DNA of 64,000 bases from Nosema muscidifuracis (lineage: Eukaryota > Microsporidia > Nosematidae), in contig JAIOKI010000016.1 of the NCBI GenBank assembly GCA_028335825.1, positions 62,001 to 126,000 of the forward strand. Direction: 5' to 3'. Both the position numbers and the translations under genes were made by a program. This document shows positions 22,577-32,449 of this stretch, piece by piece; position 1 is the first letter of the stretch; the number at the start of each line of letters is the position of its first letter. The notes beneath the pieces were generated by a model that was not told the origin of the DNA, ran no database searches, and was given only the letters and a program-made list of their open reading frames with translations.

Positions 22577-22885
22577 TAAATTAAATTTAACTTTTATATG
22601 TTAGGTAAGATAAAAAACATTTATTGATAATGATTTATTACAAGAATGATTTTTAGATTTCACATTTTTTAATTTAATATAAAAACTTATTGATAATAAT
22701 TTGTTACAAGAATTCTTTTTAGATTTCACATTTTTTAATTTAATATTAATATTTATTGATAATAATTTGTTACATATTTGATCATTCAATAAGTCAAAAC
22801 CTTTAATTGAAAGTTAATGTATTGGTTTTATTATTTTTAAGTTAATCTAAATTATTTTTTCCCCTTTTTTTTTCTTTAACCCCTC
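22577..22885. repeat. 66-bp direct repeat, 2.4 copies
   Basis: Starts at 22621, 22687 and 22753 with the core TTATTGATAATAATTTGTTACAAG, an exact 66-base spacing. It lies between the CCCH gene and the Wee1-like gene and does not encode a credible protein. The CCCC start block of the kinase is at its right edge. Confidence 0.75.
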
Positions 22886-23803
22886 ATGGTAGAAAAGAAA
22901 CTATTTACGTTTAAACAGGACATAACTGATACAATATTTAGTACACCAAAAACTCCTTCTAAAAAAATAGTATACAAGGATATGATAGATTCTAGCGTAA
23001 TAGACCCTAACGTACCATCTGATGATATATTTATAAATATACCTTCAATAGATAATATTAATGAAATAGACTGTATTGAAGAAATAATTGGTGAAGGTGA
23101 TTTTTTTGTAGTATACAGAACTAAGAATAATACAGCAATAAAAAAATCTAAAAGTCTTATAAGAAATAATCTTGATAAAGAATTTTATCAGAAGGAAGTT
23201 GATCTTCTTAAAATTATTGTATCTCCGTATATTACTAAGTACATCAATTCTTTTACTTATAAATCTCATTTCTATTTAGAAATAGAATACTGTAATCTTG
23301 GTACTTTAAGAGAATATGTAAATAAAGTATTTAATATAGAGAAGAATGTTATACCAGATGATATGATAAGAAAGATTATGTATGATATATCTAGTGGATT
23401 AAAGGATATTCATTCACAAGGAATTGTACATTTAGATATAAAACCTGAGAATATATTCATAACTGGAAAATGTGACTCATTAGATACTTGGATATTTAAA
23501 ATAGGAGATTTTGGTATAAGTAGATACACTGGTGAAGATATTACATTAGATGGAGATAAAAGATATATGGGACCAGAAGTTTTAAAGAATATTTGTACTC
23601 CTTCTAGTGATATATTTAGTCTTGGACTTATTTATATAGAAATATTATATGGAATTAATCTTCCTAAGCAAGGAATTCCATGGCAAAGGCTAAGAAAAAA
23701 TGATTTTAGAGGAATAAAGATGAATAAAATATCAAGAAAGATGTTGTATAGTAATTATAAGAAGAGATGTAAATCAGAAGATGTAGTAAAATATTTTGTA
23801 TAA
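22886..23803 (+). CDS. WEE1: Wee1/Swe1-type protein kinase
   Basis: Inhibitory kinase expected to phosphorylate the glycine-loop tyrosine of the mitotic Cdk and delay mitosis. In 305 residues: a short N-terminal tail with two TP sites (FSTPKTPSKK, about 18-27), glycine loop GEGDFFVVY (69-77), the ATP lysine in AIKK (86/87), helix-C glutamate (E104), catalytic loop HLDIKPENIF (182-191; HLD instead of HRD is typical of Wee1), GDFGIS (207-212), then Wee1-type DGDKRYMGPE (222-231), SDIFSLGL and the LP..G..WQ.LR block (259-270). PKMYT1-like kinases are the alternative. AACCCCTC precedes the ATG. The long regulatory N-terminus of yeast Swe1 is missing. Confidence 0.88.
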   Translation: MVEKKLFTFKQDITDTIFSTPKTPSKKIVYKDMIDSSVIDPNVPSDDIFINIPSIDNINEIDCIEEIIGEGDFFVVYRTKNNTAIKKSKSLIRNNLDKEFYQKEVDLLKIIVSPYITKYINSFTYKSHFYLEIEYCNLGTLREYVNKVFNIEKNVIPDDMIRKIMYDISSGLKDIHSQGIVHLDIKPENIFITGKCDSLDTWIFKIGDFGISRYTGEDITLDGDKRYMGPEVLKNICTPSSDIFSLGLIYIEILYGINLPKQGIPWQRLRKNDFRGIKMNKISRKMLYSNYKKRCKSEDVVKYFV

Positions 23804-24742
23804 AGTAGTAGATAAATTAAATTAACGAATTAAATAGTTTATTGTAAATGTTATTTTTTTGTATTAGAAAATCTTAAGGGTGATTATTTTTATGTATTTA
23901 ATAAATCTTATGGGTGATTATTTTTATGTATTAGAAAAACTTAAGGGTGATTAAATTAACTAATTAAATAAATCTTAAGGGTGATTATTTTATGTATTAG
24001 AAAAACTTAAGGGTGATTATTTTATATTTAATATATCTTATGGGTGATTAACTTAACTAATTAAATAGTTTTTTTAAATATTATTTTTTTTTATTTAATA
24101 AATCTAAAGTAAATTACTTTTTTGTCAACCTAGAATGCATGCTTATATAAGAAATATTATATAATGAATTAGTAAATTGAAAAATTAATTATTATTAAAT
24201 TTTGTAATTAAATAATGTGCTTATATTATATTTTTATAACATAATTAGAAAAAGAATATTATTAAGTTTAAGTACAAAATGACATGATTTATTGAAGAAG
24301 TTTTTTTCTTTGTTTGACAAGAGACGTGAAATCTTCCAATTTTCAAGGAAAAGTTCTTCAAAAAAATAATTGATATTTTATTTTAAATAGGCTATTTGAA
24401 CAAAAGAGATTCTTTTTCTATAGATTATATAAAGAGTAATTATTTTCCTTAATTAATTATAATTGGTCAATTAAACTTATATATTATTAGTCAACTAAAC
24501 TTATATATTATTGGTCAATTACATTTTTAATATATTTTAATCAACTAAATATAAATACATATTATTTTTAATTAACTAAATTTATATATTATTAATCAAC
24601 TAAATTTAATATATATTTTTATTAAACTTAATTTATATATTATTGATCAACTAAATATAAATACATATTATTTTTAGTCAAATATATTATTATTGGTCAA
24701 TTTCATTTTTATATTAAAATATATTTTTTTAATATTTTCCCC
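23804..24742. repeat. Two unrelated tandem arrays in a 0.94-kb gap
   Basis: Left array (23873-24050): six copies of CTTAAGGGTGATTA or CTTATGGGTGATTA spaced 31-34 bp, starting at 23873, 23907, 23940, 23974, 24006 and 24037. Right array (about 24462-24705): roughly eight units with the core TTGGTCAATTAAACTTATATATTA or its TCAACTAAA variant. Between them 24300-24370 is a GC-richer island (CAAGAGACGTGAAATCTTCC) with no identified gene. A small ncRNA there is possible but unsupported. Confidence 0.75.
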
Positions 24743-25405
24743 ATGTTCACTCCATCTAACCAAAAGAAATTAACAAATGTCAGTATAATATCTTTAAAGA
24801 AATATAATAAAATATTTAGTATACCTGTATATCCAAATAAATTATATGAATACCATCACAAGATATCTCCTTTATCATCAGTACTAGCATGTACTACAAT
24901 ATACAAGAATGTACAAACAGGTGTAAAATGTTCAAAAGAAGATCTTGCTTTATTTAATAAACCACTTATAGAAATATTACAAGAAATTGTTGATACAGGT
25001 CATGAACAGAAGAATGTTCTTACTAGAGAATATGAGATGGATATGATAGAGAATCAGATAATAGATAGTGTATCAAGAAAAGTAATGATTAATGGTAAAT
25101 ATGTTAGTACAGATGTATTAAAACATGAAATAAAAAAGATTTATAAATGTAGAATAGGAGATGTTAAACCACAAGTACTTGATGTAATTAATATTTTAGT
25201 AAGTATGGGATATGAAAGAGTTAAAATGAAGATTGAAGTAAAAGAAGAATTAGTTAAAGATTTTATAGGAGAAAAAATATTTAAAGAAGGGTTTTTATAT
25301 ATTAGTAGTGGAGATTTTATAAATTTTAGGAAGTATTGTAAAGAAAATAAGATTAGGTATGTTGTAAAGAAGAATATAGAAAATAATGAAGAAGAGATAA
25401 TTTAG
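24743..25405 (+). CDS. SDO1: Ribosome maturation protein Sdo1/SBDS
   Basis: Acts with the GTPase Efl1 to release Tif6/eIF6 from the nearly finished 60S subunit in the cytoplasm. The 220 residues begin with the SBDS domain I (KLTNVSIISLKKYNK.F.IPVYPNKLYEY, about 9-38; then TTIYKNVQTGVKCSKEDL and EILQEIVDTGHEQ near 51-89). The helical domain II follows (LTREYEMDMIENQIIDSVSRKVMI...DVLKHEIKKI) and a short domain III. It is about 30 residues shorter than yeast Sdo1, mostly at the C-terminus. TTTCCCC lies directly before the ATG. uL16, whose loading precedes the same 60S step, is also in this window. Confidence 0.94.
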   Translation: MFTPSNQKKLTNVSIISLKKYNKIFSIPVYPNKLYEYHHKISPLSSVLACTTIYKNVQTGVKCSKEDLALFNKPLIEILQEIVDTGHEQKNVLTREYEMDMIENQIIDSVSRKVMINGKYVSTDVLKHEIKKIYKCRIGDVKPQVLDVINILVSMGYERVKMKIEVKEELVKDFIGEKIFKEGFLYISSGDFINFRKYCKENKIRYVVKKNIENNEEEII

Positions 25406-25649
25406 AAGAGGATTTTAAATTACATTATGTTAAATTATTTAGCATAAATAAATTATATATAATTATTAAAATCATAGGATTATAATAAAAATATTAAATT
25501 CATAAGGTTATTAAAATCATTATATTATTTTAAATTATGTAACATCATAATAAAATTATTTAACATAAAATTAATATATAATTATTTAACATCATAAAAT
25601 CTTTAATATTATTATAATATTAATAAAATATTTAAATACCCCCTTGTAA

Positions 25650-26339
25650 ATGTTTTTAGACACAGATAAACAATTAACATTATTCACTAGTGAAGGTAAA
25701 TTAACTCAATGTGATAATGCTTTAAAGGCATCAACACATGGATCATTATCTGTAGGATGTACATCTGATGATGGTGTAGTTATAGCTAGTCTAAAAGAAT
25801 CTACTAATCTTGTTATACTTAATGAATATAAAAAGATATACAAAATATCAGAAAATATAGGATGTACATATGCAGGTCTCCAACCAGATTTCAGGATCCA
25901 GTATAATATAGCATTAAGAATAGCAGAAGAGTATACTGATGTATACAATGGAAATATAGGAATAAGTACCTTTGTATCTGTATTTAGTAGACAAATACAA
26001 GAATATACTATAAAAAAAGGATACAGACCTTTTGGAACTCTTCTACTTATAGTAGGTGATAATAAAATGTATAGAATAGATCCAAGTGGAAGTTATACAA
26101 GTTGTTCTGTAGGAAGTATTGGTAAGGAATATGTTGAAAGTGGTAGACTTTTGGAAAAAAGAAAAGGAATGTTAGATGATAATATAAGTAATTGTGTGGA
26201 ATGTTTAAGAGAATATGCTGGAAGAGGTATCTCAGCTAAAGATGTTGATATTGGTGTTTATAGTAGTAGTAGAAAAGTATTTAAAGTTTACAGTACAGAA
26301 GAAGTACAAGAAGTATTTGACAGTATAAATAAATTCTAA
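25650..26339 (+). CDS. PRE8: 20S proteasome alpha subunit, probably alpha 2
   Basis: Outer-ring subunit of the 20S core; non-catalytic, gates substrate entry. The 229 residues show the alpha-type N-terminus (LTLFTSEGKLTQCDNALKA), the Ntn-fold core (GVVIAS, IGCTYAGLQPDFR) and the block RPFGTLLLIVGDNKMYRIDPSGSY. That block, with VGSIGKEYVESGRLLEKR, matches alpha 2 (Pre8/PSMA2) better than the other alphas. The usual YA in QVEYA is replaced by NA. The block ACCCCC is just upstream of the ATG. The subunit class is sure; the exact alpha number is less so. Confidence 0.9.
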   Translation: MFLDTDKQLTLFTSEGKLTQCDNALKASTHGSLSVGCTSDDGVVIASLKESTNLVILNEYKKIYKISENIGCTYAGLQPDFRIQYNIALRIAEEYTDVYNGNIGISTFVSVFSRQIQEYTIKKGYRPFGTLLLIVGDNKMYRIDPSGSYTSCSVGSIGKEYVESGRLLEKRKGMLDDNISNCVECLREYAGRGISAKDVDIGVYSSSRKVFKVYSTEEVQEVFDSINKF

Positions 26340-26806
26340 TTAGCTTAATTTTATATTTAAGAAGTTTTATTATAAAATATTATTTATTAAAGGAGTTTCA
26401 TTATAAAATATTATTTATTAAAGGAGTTTTATTATAAAATTTAAAGGAGTCTCTCATTATTGAATTTAAAGGATATTTTTTTATGAATGTTTTTAATTAA
26501 AATACTAAAAATAAGGAAATAAAATTATTAAGTTATTAATTAAAAATAGATAAATATCATTAGTATTTGATTTATAAATAGAATAATGTTATATAATAAA
26601 TATAACCATGAAAATATATAATGATAATATAACCTTTATAATATATAATGAAAATCATTGGTCAATTTATTTTAACAAGATATATTTTTTAAAAAAATAT
26701 ATTAAAGTTATGATTCTAAGCTAGAGCTAATGCTTATTGCTTTGAGTATTTATAAGTAAAGTCTTTCCTTATTAAATTAATATATCTTAAAATACAATAT
26801 TTTTAA
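26340..26806. repeat. Convergent-gene spacer with a 31-bp array
   Basis: Positions 26360-26470 hold about three units of AGTTTTATTATAAAATATTATTTATTAAAGG with 31-bp spacing, decaying rightwards. The remainder is AT-rich with a small GC-richer patch at 26715-26750 that fits no tRNA or other RNA I can name. Both neighbouring genes end here. Confidence 0.6.
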
Positions 26807-27490
26807 TTAAAATACTAATGGATCATTATCAACCTGATATTCAGAAATCTCACTTAAATATTTTATATTGACTTCATCATTACTTAATACACTCATAATA
26901 ATATCAAATTTATCTTTCTGTCTCATTATAATTATTTCTTTATAAACCTGTTTCAATTCAGGAACATCATATTTACTAAGTATTATCTTAATAACATCAA
27001 GTCTTTCATATTTCTTTATATCCTCAATAACTTTTTGATAACTGTATTCATTATTATTTATAAACATCTTATAAAGATGTCTATATATTTCATCAAGAGT
27101 AAGATCATAATCAATAAGTATTTTATACTGGTTATACCTTTCATCAAAAGAATCTTGTTTAGTATCTCTTAAATTAAATTCTTTACAGTATTCTGGACTT
27201 AATTTATATCTAATAATGTTTAATATAAGATTTTCATATTCTGGTACAGCATTTATATTATACTCATTAAAAAATATCATATAAGAAATGTATTCGAGAT
27301 TTAAAGCATACTTTGGATTAGACTTAAACAACTTAAATGCTGATCTGTAATCATTAATTTGATTGTAATATTTAGATAAAGATCTTATTATAAAAAAATT
27401 ATTAGATGAACAAGAAGTCTGTAAAGATGATTGGGATATGTTTAGTGTAGGTAGAATTGATATATCGTAATCTGAAAGGGTAAGTATCAT
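26807..27490 (-). CDS. Helix-rich protein of unknown function
   Basis: The 227-residue protein is not recognised. It is predicted almost entirely helical, with spaced aromatic and leucine residues (SLSKYYNQINDYRSAFKLF; YISYMIFFNEY), which could be TPR-like repeats of an assembly or coat subunit. No signal peptide or membrane segment. The CCCTCCC block lies a few bases before the ATG, like the conserved genes around it, so it is probably a real core gene too divergent for recognition by eye. Confidence 0.7.
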   Translation of the reverse strand: MILTLSDYDISILPTLNISQSSLQTSCSSNNFFIIRSLSKYYNQINDYRSAFKLFKSNPKYALNLEYISYMIFFNEYNINAVPEYENLILNIIRYKLSPEYCKEFNLRDTKQDSFDERYNQYKILIDYDLTLDEIYRHLYKMFINNNEYSYQKVIEDIKKYERLDVIKIILSKYDVPELKQVYKEIIIMRQKDKFDIIMSVLSNDEVNIKYLSEISEYQVDNDPLVF

Positions 27491-27889
27491 TTTTTTGGGA
27501 GGGAAAAAAATTATCTTAATTAGATATTTTTTATAATATTATAGATGTTTGTATATTTAGACTTAAACAAACAAACTTATAAAAATTAATTAAATAATAT
27601 CAATTTTTATATATGCATGAATAAATTAATTAATATAAAATATCTTAATAATTATTTACTAATATATAATATCTTAATAATTATTTACTAATATAAAATA
27701 ACTATAAATTAAAACATAAAGTGGTAAAATAAAATACTGATATTTATTTTAAAATTATAAGTTAAAATAAAATTAATTTAAAAAGTTTATCTTATAATAT
27801 CTTTTTTATATAATAAAATTATAACAAGTTTATCTTATAAATATATTTTTTATGTAATATAACTATAACAAGTTTTCTTATAAATATAT
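27491..27889. other. AT-rich intergenic with a 32-bp duplication
   Basis: TATCTTAATAATTATTTACTAATATA is repeated twice around 27640-27705, and AACAAGTTTATCTTATAA-like units recur near 27790-27880. Nothing else is visible. Confidence 0.45.
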
Positions 27890-28204
27890 TTAATTAAAAA
27901 CTCTCCGTACTGAATAATAAACACTTACCCACAAATCTTCCCAAGATTCATAAAATTTTATATATTTCGATATTAATAATTCATTACTTCTTTGTAAACT
28001 AAATCTTGTATTAACAAAATCAATCTTAAAATCTTTAATTAAATTGTAAGTTACTAATATTATTATTAGAACTAACATTGGATATCTAACTTTTCTACTT
28101 AGAAGTGATACACATATTAATATTATGTATCTGTAATATGTAGTATCTACAAGTATACAATATATGTAAGTTATTGTGTATAAATATATTAGTAAAGATT
28201 TCAT
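27890..28204 (-). CDS. Small putative membrane protein
   Basis: The 104-residue open frame has two hydrophobic stretches (about residues 2-33 and 40-57) followed by a soluble tail with varied composition (ESWEDLWVSVYYSVRRV). The mix of W, R and D argues against a chance AT-rich frame. There is no CCC/GGG start block, no family match and no conserved motif. The soluble tail would follow two possible membrane helices. It may be a lineage-specific small membrane protein; moderate doubt remains. Confidence 0.5.
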   Translation of the reverse strand: MKSLLIYLYTITYIYCILVDTTYYRYIILICVSLLSRKVRYPMLVLIIILVTYNLIKDFKIDFVNTRFSLQRSNELLISKYIKFYESWEDLWVSVYYSVRRVFN

Positions 28205-28554
28205 AATGGATAAAAAATAATTTAATTTATCTTTAATTAAATATTTTTATTTAATATAAATTATTTATTATAAACCATTTAAAATATAATATAGTCATTT
28301 TTAAGATATTTTAAACTATTTATGACATTATTTTTAATTATTATAAACTAATGATCTATTATTTTTAAGATATCATTAATAAATATTAAAAATATAATAT
28401 AATCTTTTTTTAAATATTATAAACTATTATTATTAATGAATAAATATAATTATTTATGATTTTTTTAAATATTATGAACTATTATTATTAATGAATAAAT
28501 ATAATTATTTATGATTTTTTTAAATTAAAAAATAAATTAATTTATATATTAAAA
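28205..28554. repeat. Intergenic with an about 53-bp direct repeat
   Basis: A unit containing AACTATTATTATTAATGAATAAATATAATTATTTATGATTTTTTT occurs twice in near-identical form at about 28422-28522. The stretch is shared upstream sequence of two divergent membrane-protein genes. No RNA gene seen. Confidence 0.65.
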
Positions 28555-29310
28555 ATGTCAAACATCTCAATTTTTTTAATACAACTTCTAGACCACTTAT
28601 TAAAGAATAAATTTTATAAGAATAAATATATTTTTAATTACACAAGGGTAATGATAATATTCAAGAAATCTTCTTTAGATAATTCTAAAATATTATTTGT
28701 TATTCTTTGTATATCTCTTTTATTACAGTTATGTATAGAATTTTCTCTTTTTATTCTTCTTCTTTCTTCTTCTATATTAGTTTTCATAAGAAAATATAAA
28801 ACGGTATCAGCTCTTCTTATTTTGACAGTGTACCAATTTATTTTTATAAAAATGTTTAGTAGTGATGAAGATGATTTAATTAAGGAGAATGAAGTACAAA
28901 AAGATTTATGTAAAGAGAAATTGTTAGATAGTGAGAAAAAGAGAGAAGCTGAAAAGGATATTTGTGTAGAAAAAGATAATAAAAATAGTGATAAAGAGAT
29001 TAATAAACAAAATAGTTATATAAAGAATAACGAAGAAAATGATAATAAAGAGACTAACAAAGAAAATGATAATAAAAAGAATAACGAAGAAAAAGATAAT
29101 AAAAAGACCAACGAACAACAAGACAATAAAAAGAATAATGAAGAAAAAGACAGTAAAAATGATAACCCTCCTTCTATTGTAGTAGAAGATTTCCATCCTA
29201 CTAAAACATACCAAATTATTTTAAACGTAGAAGCTGAAAATATTCATAACGTAAAAGATGAAATGAATCAAGAAATTTCTTTTAAAACATCAGCCACAGT
29301 ATTTAATTAA
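28555..29310 (+). CDS. Membrane protein with acidic/basic 8-residue repeats
   Basis: Unknown family. Two or three hydrophobic segments in the first part (about residues 45-75 and 85-100 of the 251-residue reading) are followed by a charged region with repeats of the type DNKKNNEE/DNKKTNEQ (24-nt unit, about 29035-29160) and a C-terminal soluble segment (PSIVVEDFHPTKTYQIILNVEAEN). Two starts are possible: 28555, and 28651, where GGGTA stands directly before the ATG. The second fits the local start signal better and gives 219 residues. A beta-rich C-terminus at the membrane surface is plausible but unproved. Confidence 0.65.
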   Translation: MSNISIFLIQLLDHLLKNKFYKNKYIFNYTRVMIIFKKSSLDNSKILFVILCISLLLQLCIEFSLFILLLSSSILVFIRKYKTVSALLILTVYQFIFIKMFSSDEDDLIKENEVQKDLCKEKLLDSEKKREAEKDICVEKDNKNSDKEINKQNSYIKNNEENDNKETNKENDNKKNNEEKDNKKTNEQQDNKKNNEEKDSKNDNPPSIVVEDFHPTKTYQIILNVEAENIHNVKDEMNQEISFKTSATVFN

Positions 29311-29379
29311 ATTATTTTAATATGTTTTTTTATATAAAATATTTTAAACCGTTATTTTTAAATTGAATAAATAATTTAA

Positions 29380-30033
29380 TTAAAGTGTTCTACTTAATTT
29401 CTTCATATACTCAGTAATTGGTCCCTTAGCTTTAAGTACTGCTACTGTATTTCCATTAGCAAGAAGTACTCCTTCATCTTTAAGTTTATTAAACTCATCT
29501 GTAAATAAATTAGTAAATCCAAATTTAGTACTCATCTGTACTTCGTATTTACCAGGGAACTTATGTCTAGATCTGGTAAGTGCTTCAACAGCTGCTGCTT
29601 CATTTCCTTTCTTAGTTCTGATACTCATAACATTCTGGTTGAACAAAATACGAGCTACTCTTCCTTCGGGTTTACCAAATGATTGTCTCATACCAGTTTG
29701 TAATCTGTCAGCACCAGCACAACTCAACATTTTGTTTATTCTTAGTACATGGAATGGATAAACATTAACACGAAGATGGAAATTATCTCTACCAGCTGTT
29801 TTTACCATATAATGGTGAGCGGCAATACGAGCAGCATCAAGTGCTTGTTCAGAAATATTTTCACGAGCATGACTTATTAAATTAATGCATATAGGGAAAT
29901 CAAGAACATCAGCTTTTCTTCTTCCTGAGTCCCATATCTTTAATTTAAGATCTGGTACTGACTTACAAAATCTTGATTTGTGGTATGCCTTCTTACTAAG
30001 ATATCTGTAACATCTTCCTGGTCTTCTAGCCAT
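29380..30033 (-). CDS. RPL10: 60S ribosomal protein uL16 (L10)
   Basis: Late-joining 60S protein near the peptidyl-transferase centre. Its insertion by Sqt1 is one of the last steps before Sdo1/Efl1 release Tif6. The 217 residues match from [11 protein letters not shown] onwards: [80 protein letters not shown], and the P-loop-bearing FPGKYEV. The frame runs 28 codons further upstream, but ACCCCAAAA directly before this ATG and the family N-terminus decide the start. Confidence 0.97.
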   Translation of the reverse strand: MARRPGRCYRYLSKKAYHKSRFCKSVPDLKLKIWDSGRRKADVLDFPICINLISHARENISEQALDAARIAAHHYMVKTAGRDNFHLRVNVYPFHVLRINKMLSCAGADRLQTGMRQSFGKPEGRVARILFNQNVMSIRTKKGNEAAAVEALTRSRHKFPGKYEVQMSTKFGFTNLFTDEFNKLKDEGVLLANGNTVAVLKAKGPITEYMKKLSRTL

Positions 30034-30486
30034 TTTTGGGGTAAAATTTTTTAAAAAAAATAAAAAAAAAATAAAAAACTTTTTATATTTATAAGAAGGA
30101 ATTATAAAAATATTCATTTATTTTTTTTTAAGTATGTATTTGAAATTATCCAATAAAAAGTGTTTATCTATAAAATATCAAAATTAGGGTATATACAATG
30201 AGATAGACATATTTAACATTTTAGTACTAAATTGAGATATCTATATTATCTAGAAAACTTTAACCTTAAAAATAAAGATTAAATACTGTTAATAAGATTT
30301 CTTGTCTATAAAGAATAAAAAGTTGTAAGCTCTGTACCAAATAATATTATTCATATATAATAGAACTAATATGATCTATAATAAAAAAAATATGATCTAT
30401 AATAAAAAAAATATAATATATATATTCATATATAATATATAACAGAATTAATATAATCTATGTAATAGAAATAATATTTCCTTTTT
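30034..30486. other. AT-rich intergenic
   Basis: No gene. An ATATGATCTATAATAAAAAA unit is repeated near 30370-30410. Otherwise this is unstructured AT-rich sequence upstream of uL16. Confidence 0.45.
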
Positions 30487-31062
30487 TTATACCTCATTTC
30501 TAAGCTCTTTTAATAATTTATAACACAATACATCCACTAACAAGTACAAAGCATTTTTACTAATACTACTTTCACCAATTTCCTTAAGTATTCTACACAC
30601 TACATTCTCTAACTCATACCTAACCATATACTTCTTACTAGACATACCTTGTACATATATTTGATATCCTTTAAAACTAGAATCCTTCTCTACACTAAAC
30701 CTATCTATCTCTGAATTATCAACTGCCCTTTTCATTATATTAGCACATCTTACGAAATAAGGTCCAGCATTGTACTTAAGACAGTTATCCCAAATTAGAT
30801 CGAGATCTTTCTTAAATTCATCATATGACTCATATTTACTAATCTTCTTCTGTATAGTACCAATATCCATAGGATTCTTAATTATTTGATGGTAATCAGG
30901 GGCTTCTTTTTTAGTAACCTTGTTTAAGAATATTGATGATTGAGGGTATCCCTTTAATATACTTAATGTTGTTGATATTCGTTTAGGAAGAAGAATGTAT
31001 TTAGTAATGTAAGGAGTTGGTTCAAATAAATTGAGAAGATGCTTATTTATCTTTTTAGACAT
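30487..31062 (-). CDS. Minimal Spt7-like protein: bromodomain plus histone fold
   Basis: Probable SAGA-type coactivator subunit. In 191 residues a bromodomain (about 28-115) carries [20 protein letters not shown] and [20 protein letters not shown]. The DLDLIW.NC..YN..P wording is typical of Spt7 and its acetyl-lysine asparagine is in KYNAG. A short link leads to a C-terminal helical block ([26 protein letters not shown], about 150-180) that resembles the histone fold (BTP type) Spt7 uses to pair with Taf10. Yeast Spt7 has over 1,300 residues, so this would be an extreme reduction to two functional modules. TTACCCC stands before the ATG. A stand-alone bromodomain protein is the alternative. 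Confidence 0.75.
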   Translation of the reverse strand: MSKKINKHLLNLFEPTPYITKYILLPKRISTTLSILKGYPQSSIFLNKVTKKEAPDYHQIIKNPMDIGTIQKKISKYESYDEFKKDLDLIWDNCLKYNAGPYFVRCANIMKRAVDNSEIDRFSVEKDSSFKGYQIYVQGMSSKKYMVRYELENVVCRILKEIGESSISKNALYLLVDVLCYKLLKELRNEV

Positions 31063-31341
31063 AGTAGGGGTAAAATTAAATAAAAATATAATATATCAAA
31101 TTTATACTGATATTTTCCATATATATAAAATTTAACCCTTATTATAAAGAGTAGATTTCCATCTTAAGAACTGAACTATCTTTAACTTATTCATACATAA
31201 AATATTTGAAATTTGATCCTTAATAAAAAGTAGATTCATATTTTAAAAATTGAAAACCTTTAACTTGTTCATACATAAAATATTTATAATTATAAAAAGA
31301 ATATAACAATAATTTAATTCAACTAATTTTAAACAATAAAT

Positions 31342-31497
31342 TTATTTATTAAATGGTTTTATGTTATATCTTTCTTTCATTATTATTCTATACTTTGAGT
31401 ATTGATCTTCTGGTGAGAATTTAGTTGGATGAGCAGATTCTGAATCTTCTTCTTGTAATGTGTAAGATTTCTTACCATCAATTATTTTATAAAACAT
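31342..31497 (-). CDS. NOP10: H/ACA ribonucleoprotein subunit Nop10
   Basis: A 51-residue protein easily missed by length cut-offs. It reads from MFYKIIDGKKSYTL through SAHPTKFSPEDQYSKYR to a short basic end. The core (KKSYTL, SAHP.KFSP.D.YS..R) is diagnostic for Nop10, which stabilises the Cbf5 active site in box H/ACA particles that pseudouridylate rRNA. As in eukaryotic Nop10, the archaeal zinc cysteines are absent. CACCC directly precedes the ATG, in line with neighbouring genes. Its length is slightly under the 58 residues of the yeast protein. Presence implies that guide-RNA-directed pseudouridylation is retained. Confidence 0.93.
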   Translation of the reverse strand: MFYKIIDGKKSYTLQEEDSESAHPTKFSPEDQYSKYRIIMKERYNIKPFNK

Positions 31498-31782
31498 GGG
31501 TGAAAGAAAATGAAAACAATAATCTTATAAAATGAAACAATAAAGAAAGACAGAATGAAGAAAAAAGACTATTAAGCAAAGAAGGAAAAAAAGATTATTA
31601 GCAAAAATGAAAAAATAAAGAAAGACAGAAGGAAGAAAAATAGACTTTAAGCAAAGAAAATGAAAAAATAAAAAAAGACAGAAGGAAGAAAAATAATCAC
31701 ATAATTGAAAAAAAGACTATTAAGAATAAAATTAAAACAATAATCTTATAAAAAATATTTTTTTTTGTAAGTAAAACATTAT
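31498..31782. repeat. Purine-rich tandem repeats upstream of NOP10
   Basis: Roughly three degenerate units of AATAAAGAAAGACAGAAGGAAGAAAAA...GACTATTAAGCAAAGAA with 55-65 bp spacing fill 31500-31740. The plus strand is strongly purine-rich here, unlike other gaps. Confidence 0.65.
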
Positions 31783-32100
31783 TTAATTTCCATGAAGAGA
31801 TTCACCAGATGATTCCATCAATCTTTCATTTCTTAATGAAGCTTCTTTCTCTTTTTTACTATCTTCATTCTTCATTGAACTTTTACCATGATGTGATGCT
31901 TTTTTATCACCATTTTCTTCTTCTTTTTTACTACCATCTTCAATAGATCCACTAGAAGAATCTCCTCCTTTCATAGAAGGTACAGCTACTAATATAAGTA
32001 CAACTACAATAATTATAAGTCCTACTATTAAAGCTATCTTCTTCCATCCAAAACCTTCACCGCTATCGTTACCACTGTTAGTTGCTTGTTCATCAGACAT
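31783..32100 (-). CDS. Single-span membrane protein with charged tail
   Basis: Not recognised. Taking the second methionine (MSDEQATNSG), the 105-residue protein has a 20-residue hydrophilic N-terminus, one strong transmembrane helix (about residues 24-45) and a Ser/Lys/Glu-rich C-terminal region (GSKKEEENGDKKASHHGKSS). A start 11 codons upstream is possible; neither has a CCC block. The topology would fit a small type I or tail-exposed membrane protein of secretory compartments. No function can be assigned. Confidence 0.65.
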   Translation of the reverse strand: MSDEQATNSGNDSGEGFGWKKIALIVGLIIIVVVLILVAVPSMKGGDSSSGSIEDGSKKEEENGDKKASHHGKSSMKNEDSKKEKEASLRNERLMESSGESLHGN

Positions 32101-32449
32101 GTTGATATACAAAAAATAGTTTTTTATATACAAAATTATGAAACTAATGTTTTAGACTGAGACGAAGTTTTATATTTTATTGGTTAATATTCATTTCGTA
32201 AGAATATTGTCTGTTTTAATTTAATAACAAAATTTATATTAAAAATGTCTTATATTAAAAAATTATATTAAAAATGTCTTATATTAAAAAATTATATAAA
32301 ATATGTTCCTATATTAGAAATTTATAAAAAATATGTTCTTATATAAAAAAATTATAAAAAATATGTCATATATTAGAAAATTATAAAAAATATGTCATAT
32401 ATTAGAAAATTATATAAAAAAATATTTTTAATTTATTCTATCAAATTAA
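32101..32449. repeat. Tandem array, about 30-bp unit, six copies
   Basis: ATGTCTTATATTAAAAAATTATATT-like units recur at 32245, 32274, 32303, 32333, 32363 and 32392 (spacing 29-30). The variation is mostly T/C and indels in A runs. No gene is present. Confidence 0.8.

Noticed and set aside
22601-22789. 62-codon minus-strand frame with an internal 22-residue repeat
   Set aside because: It is explained by the 66-bp direct repeat (a multiple of three) in a non-coding gap.
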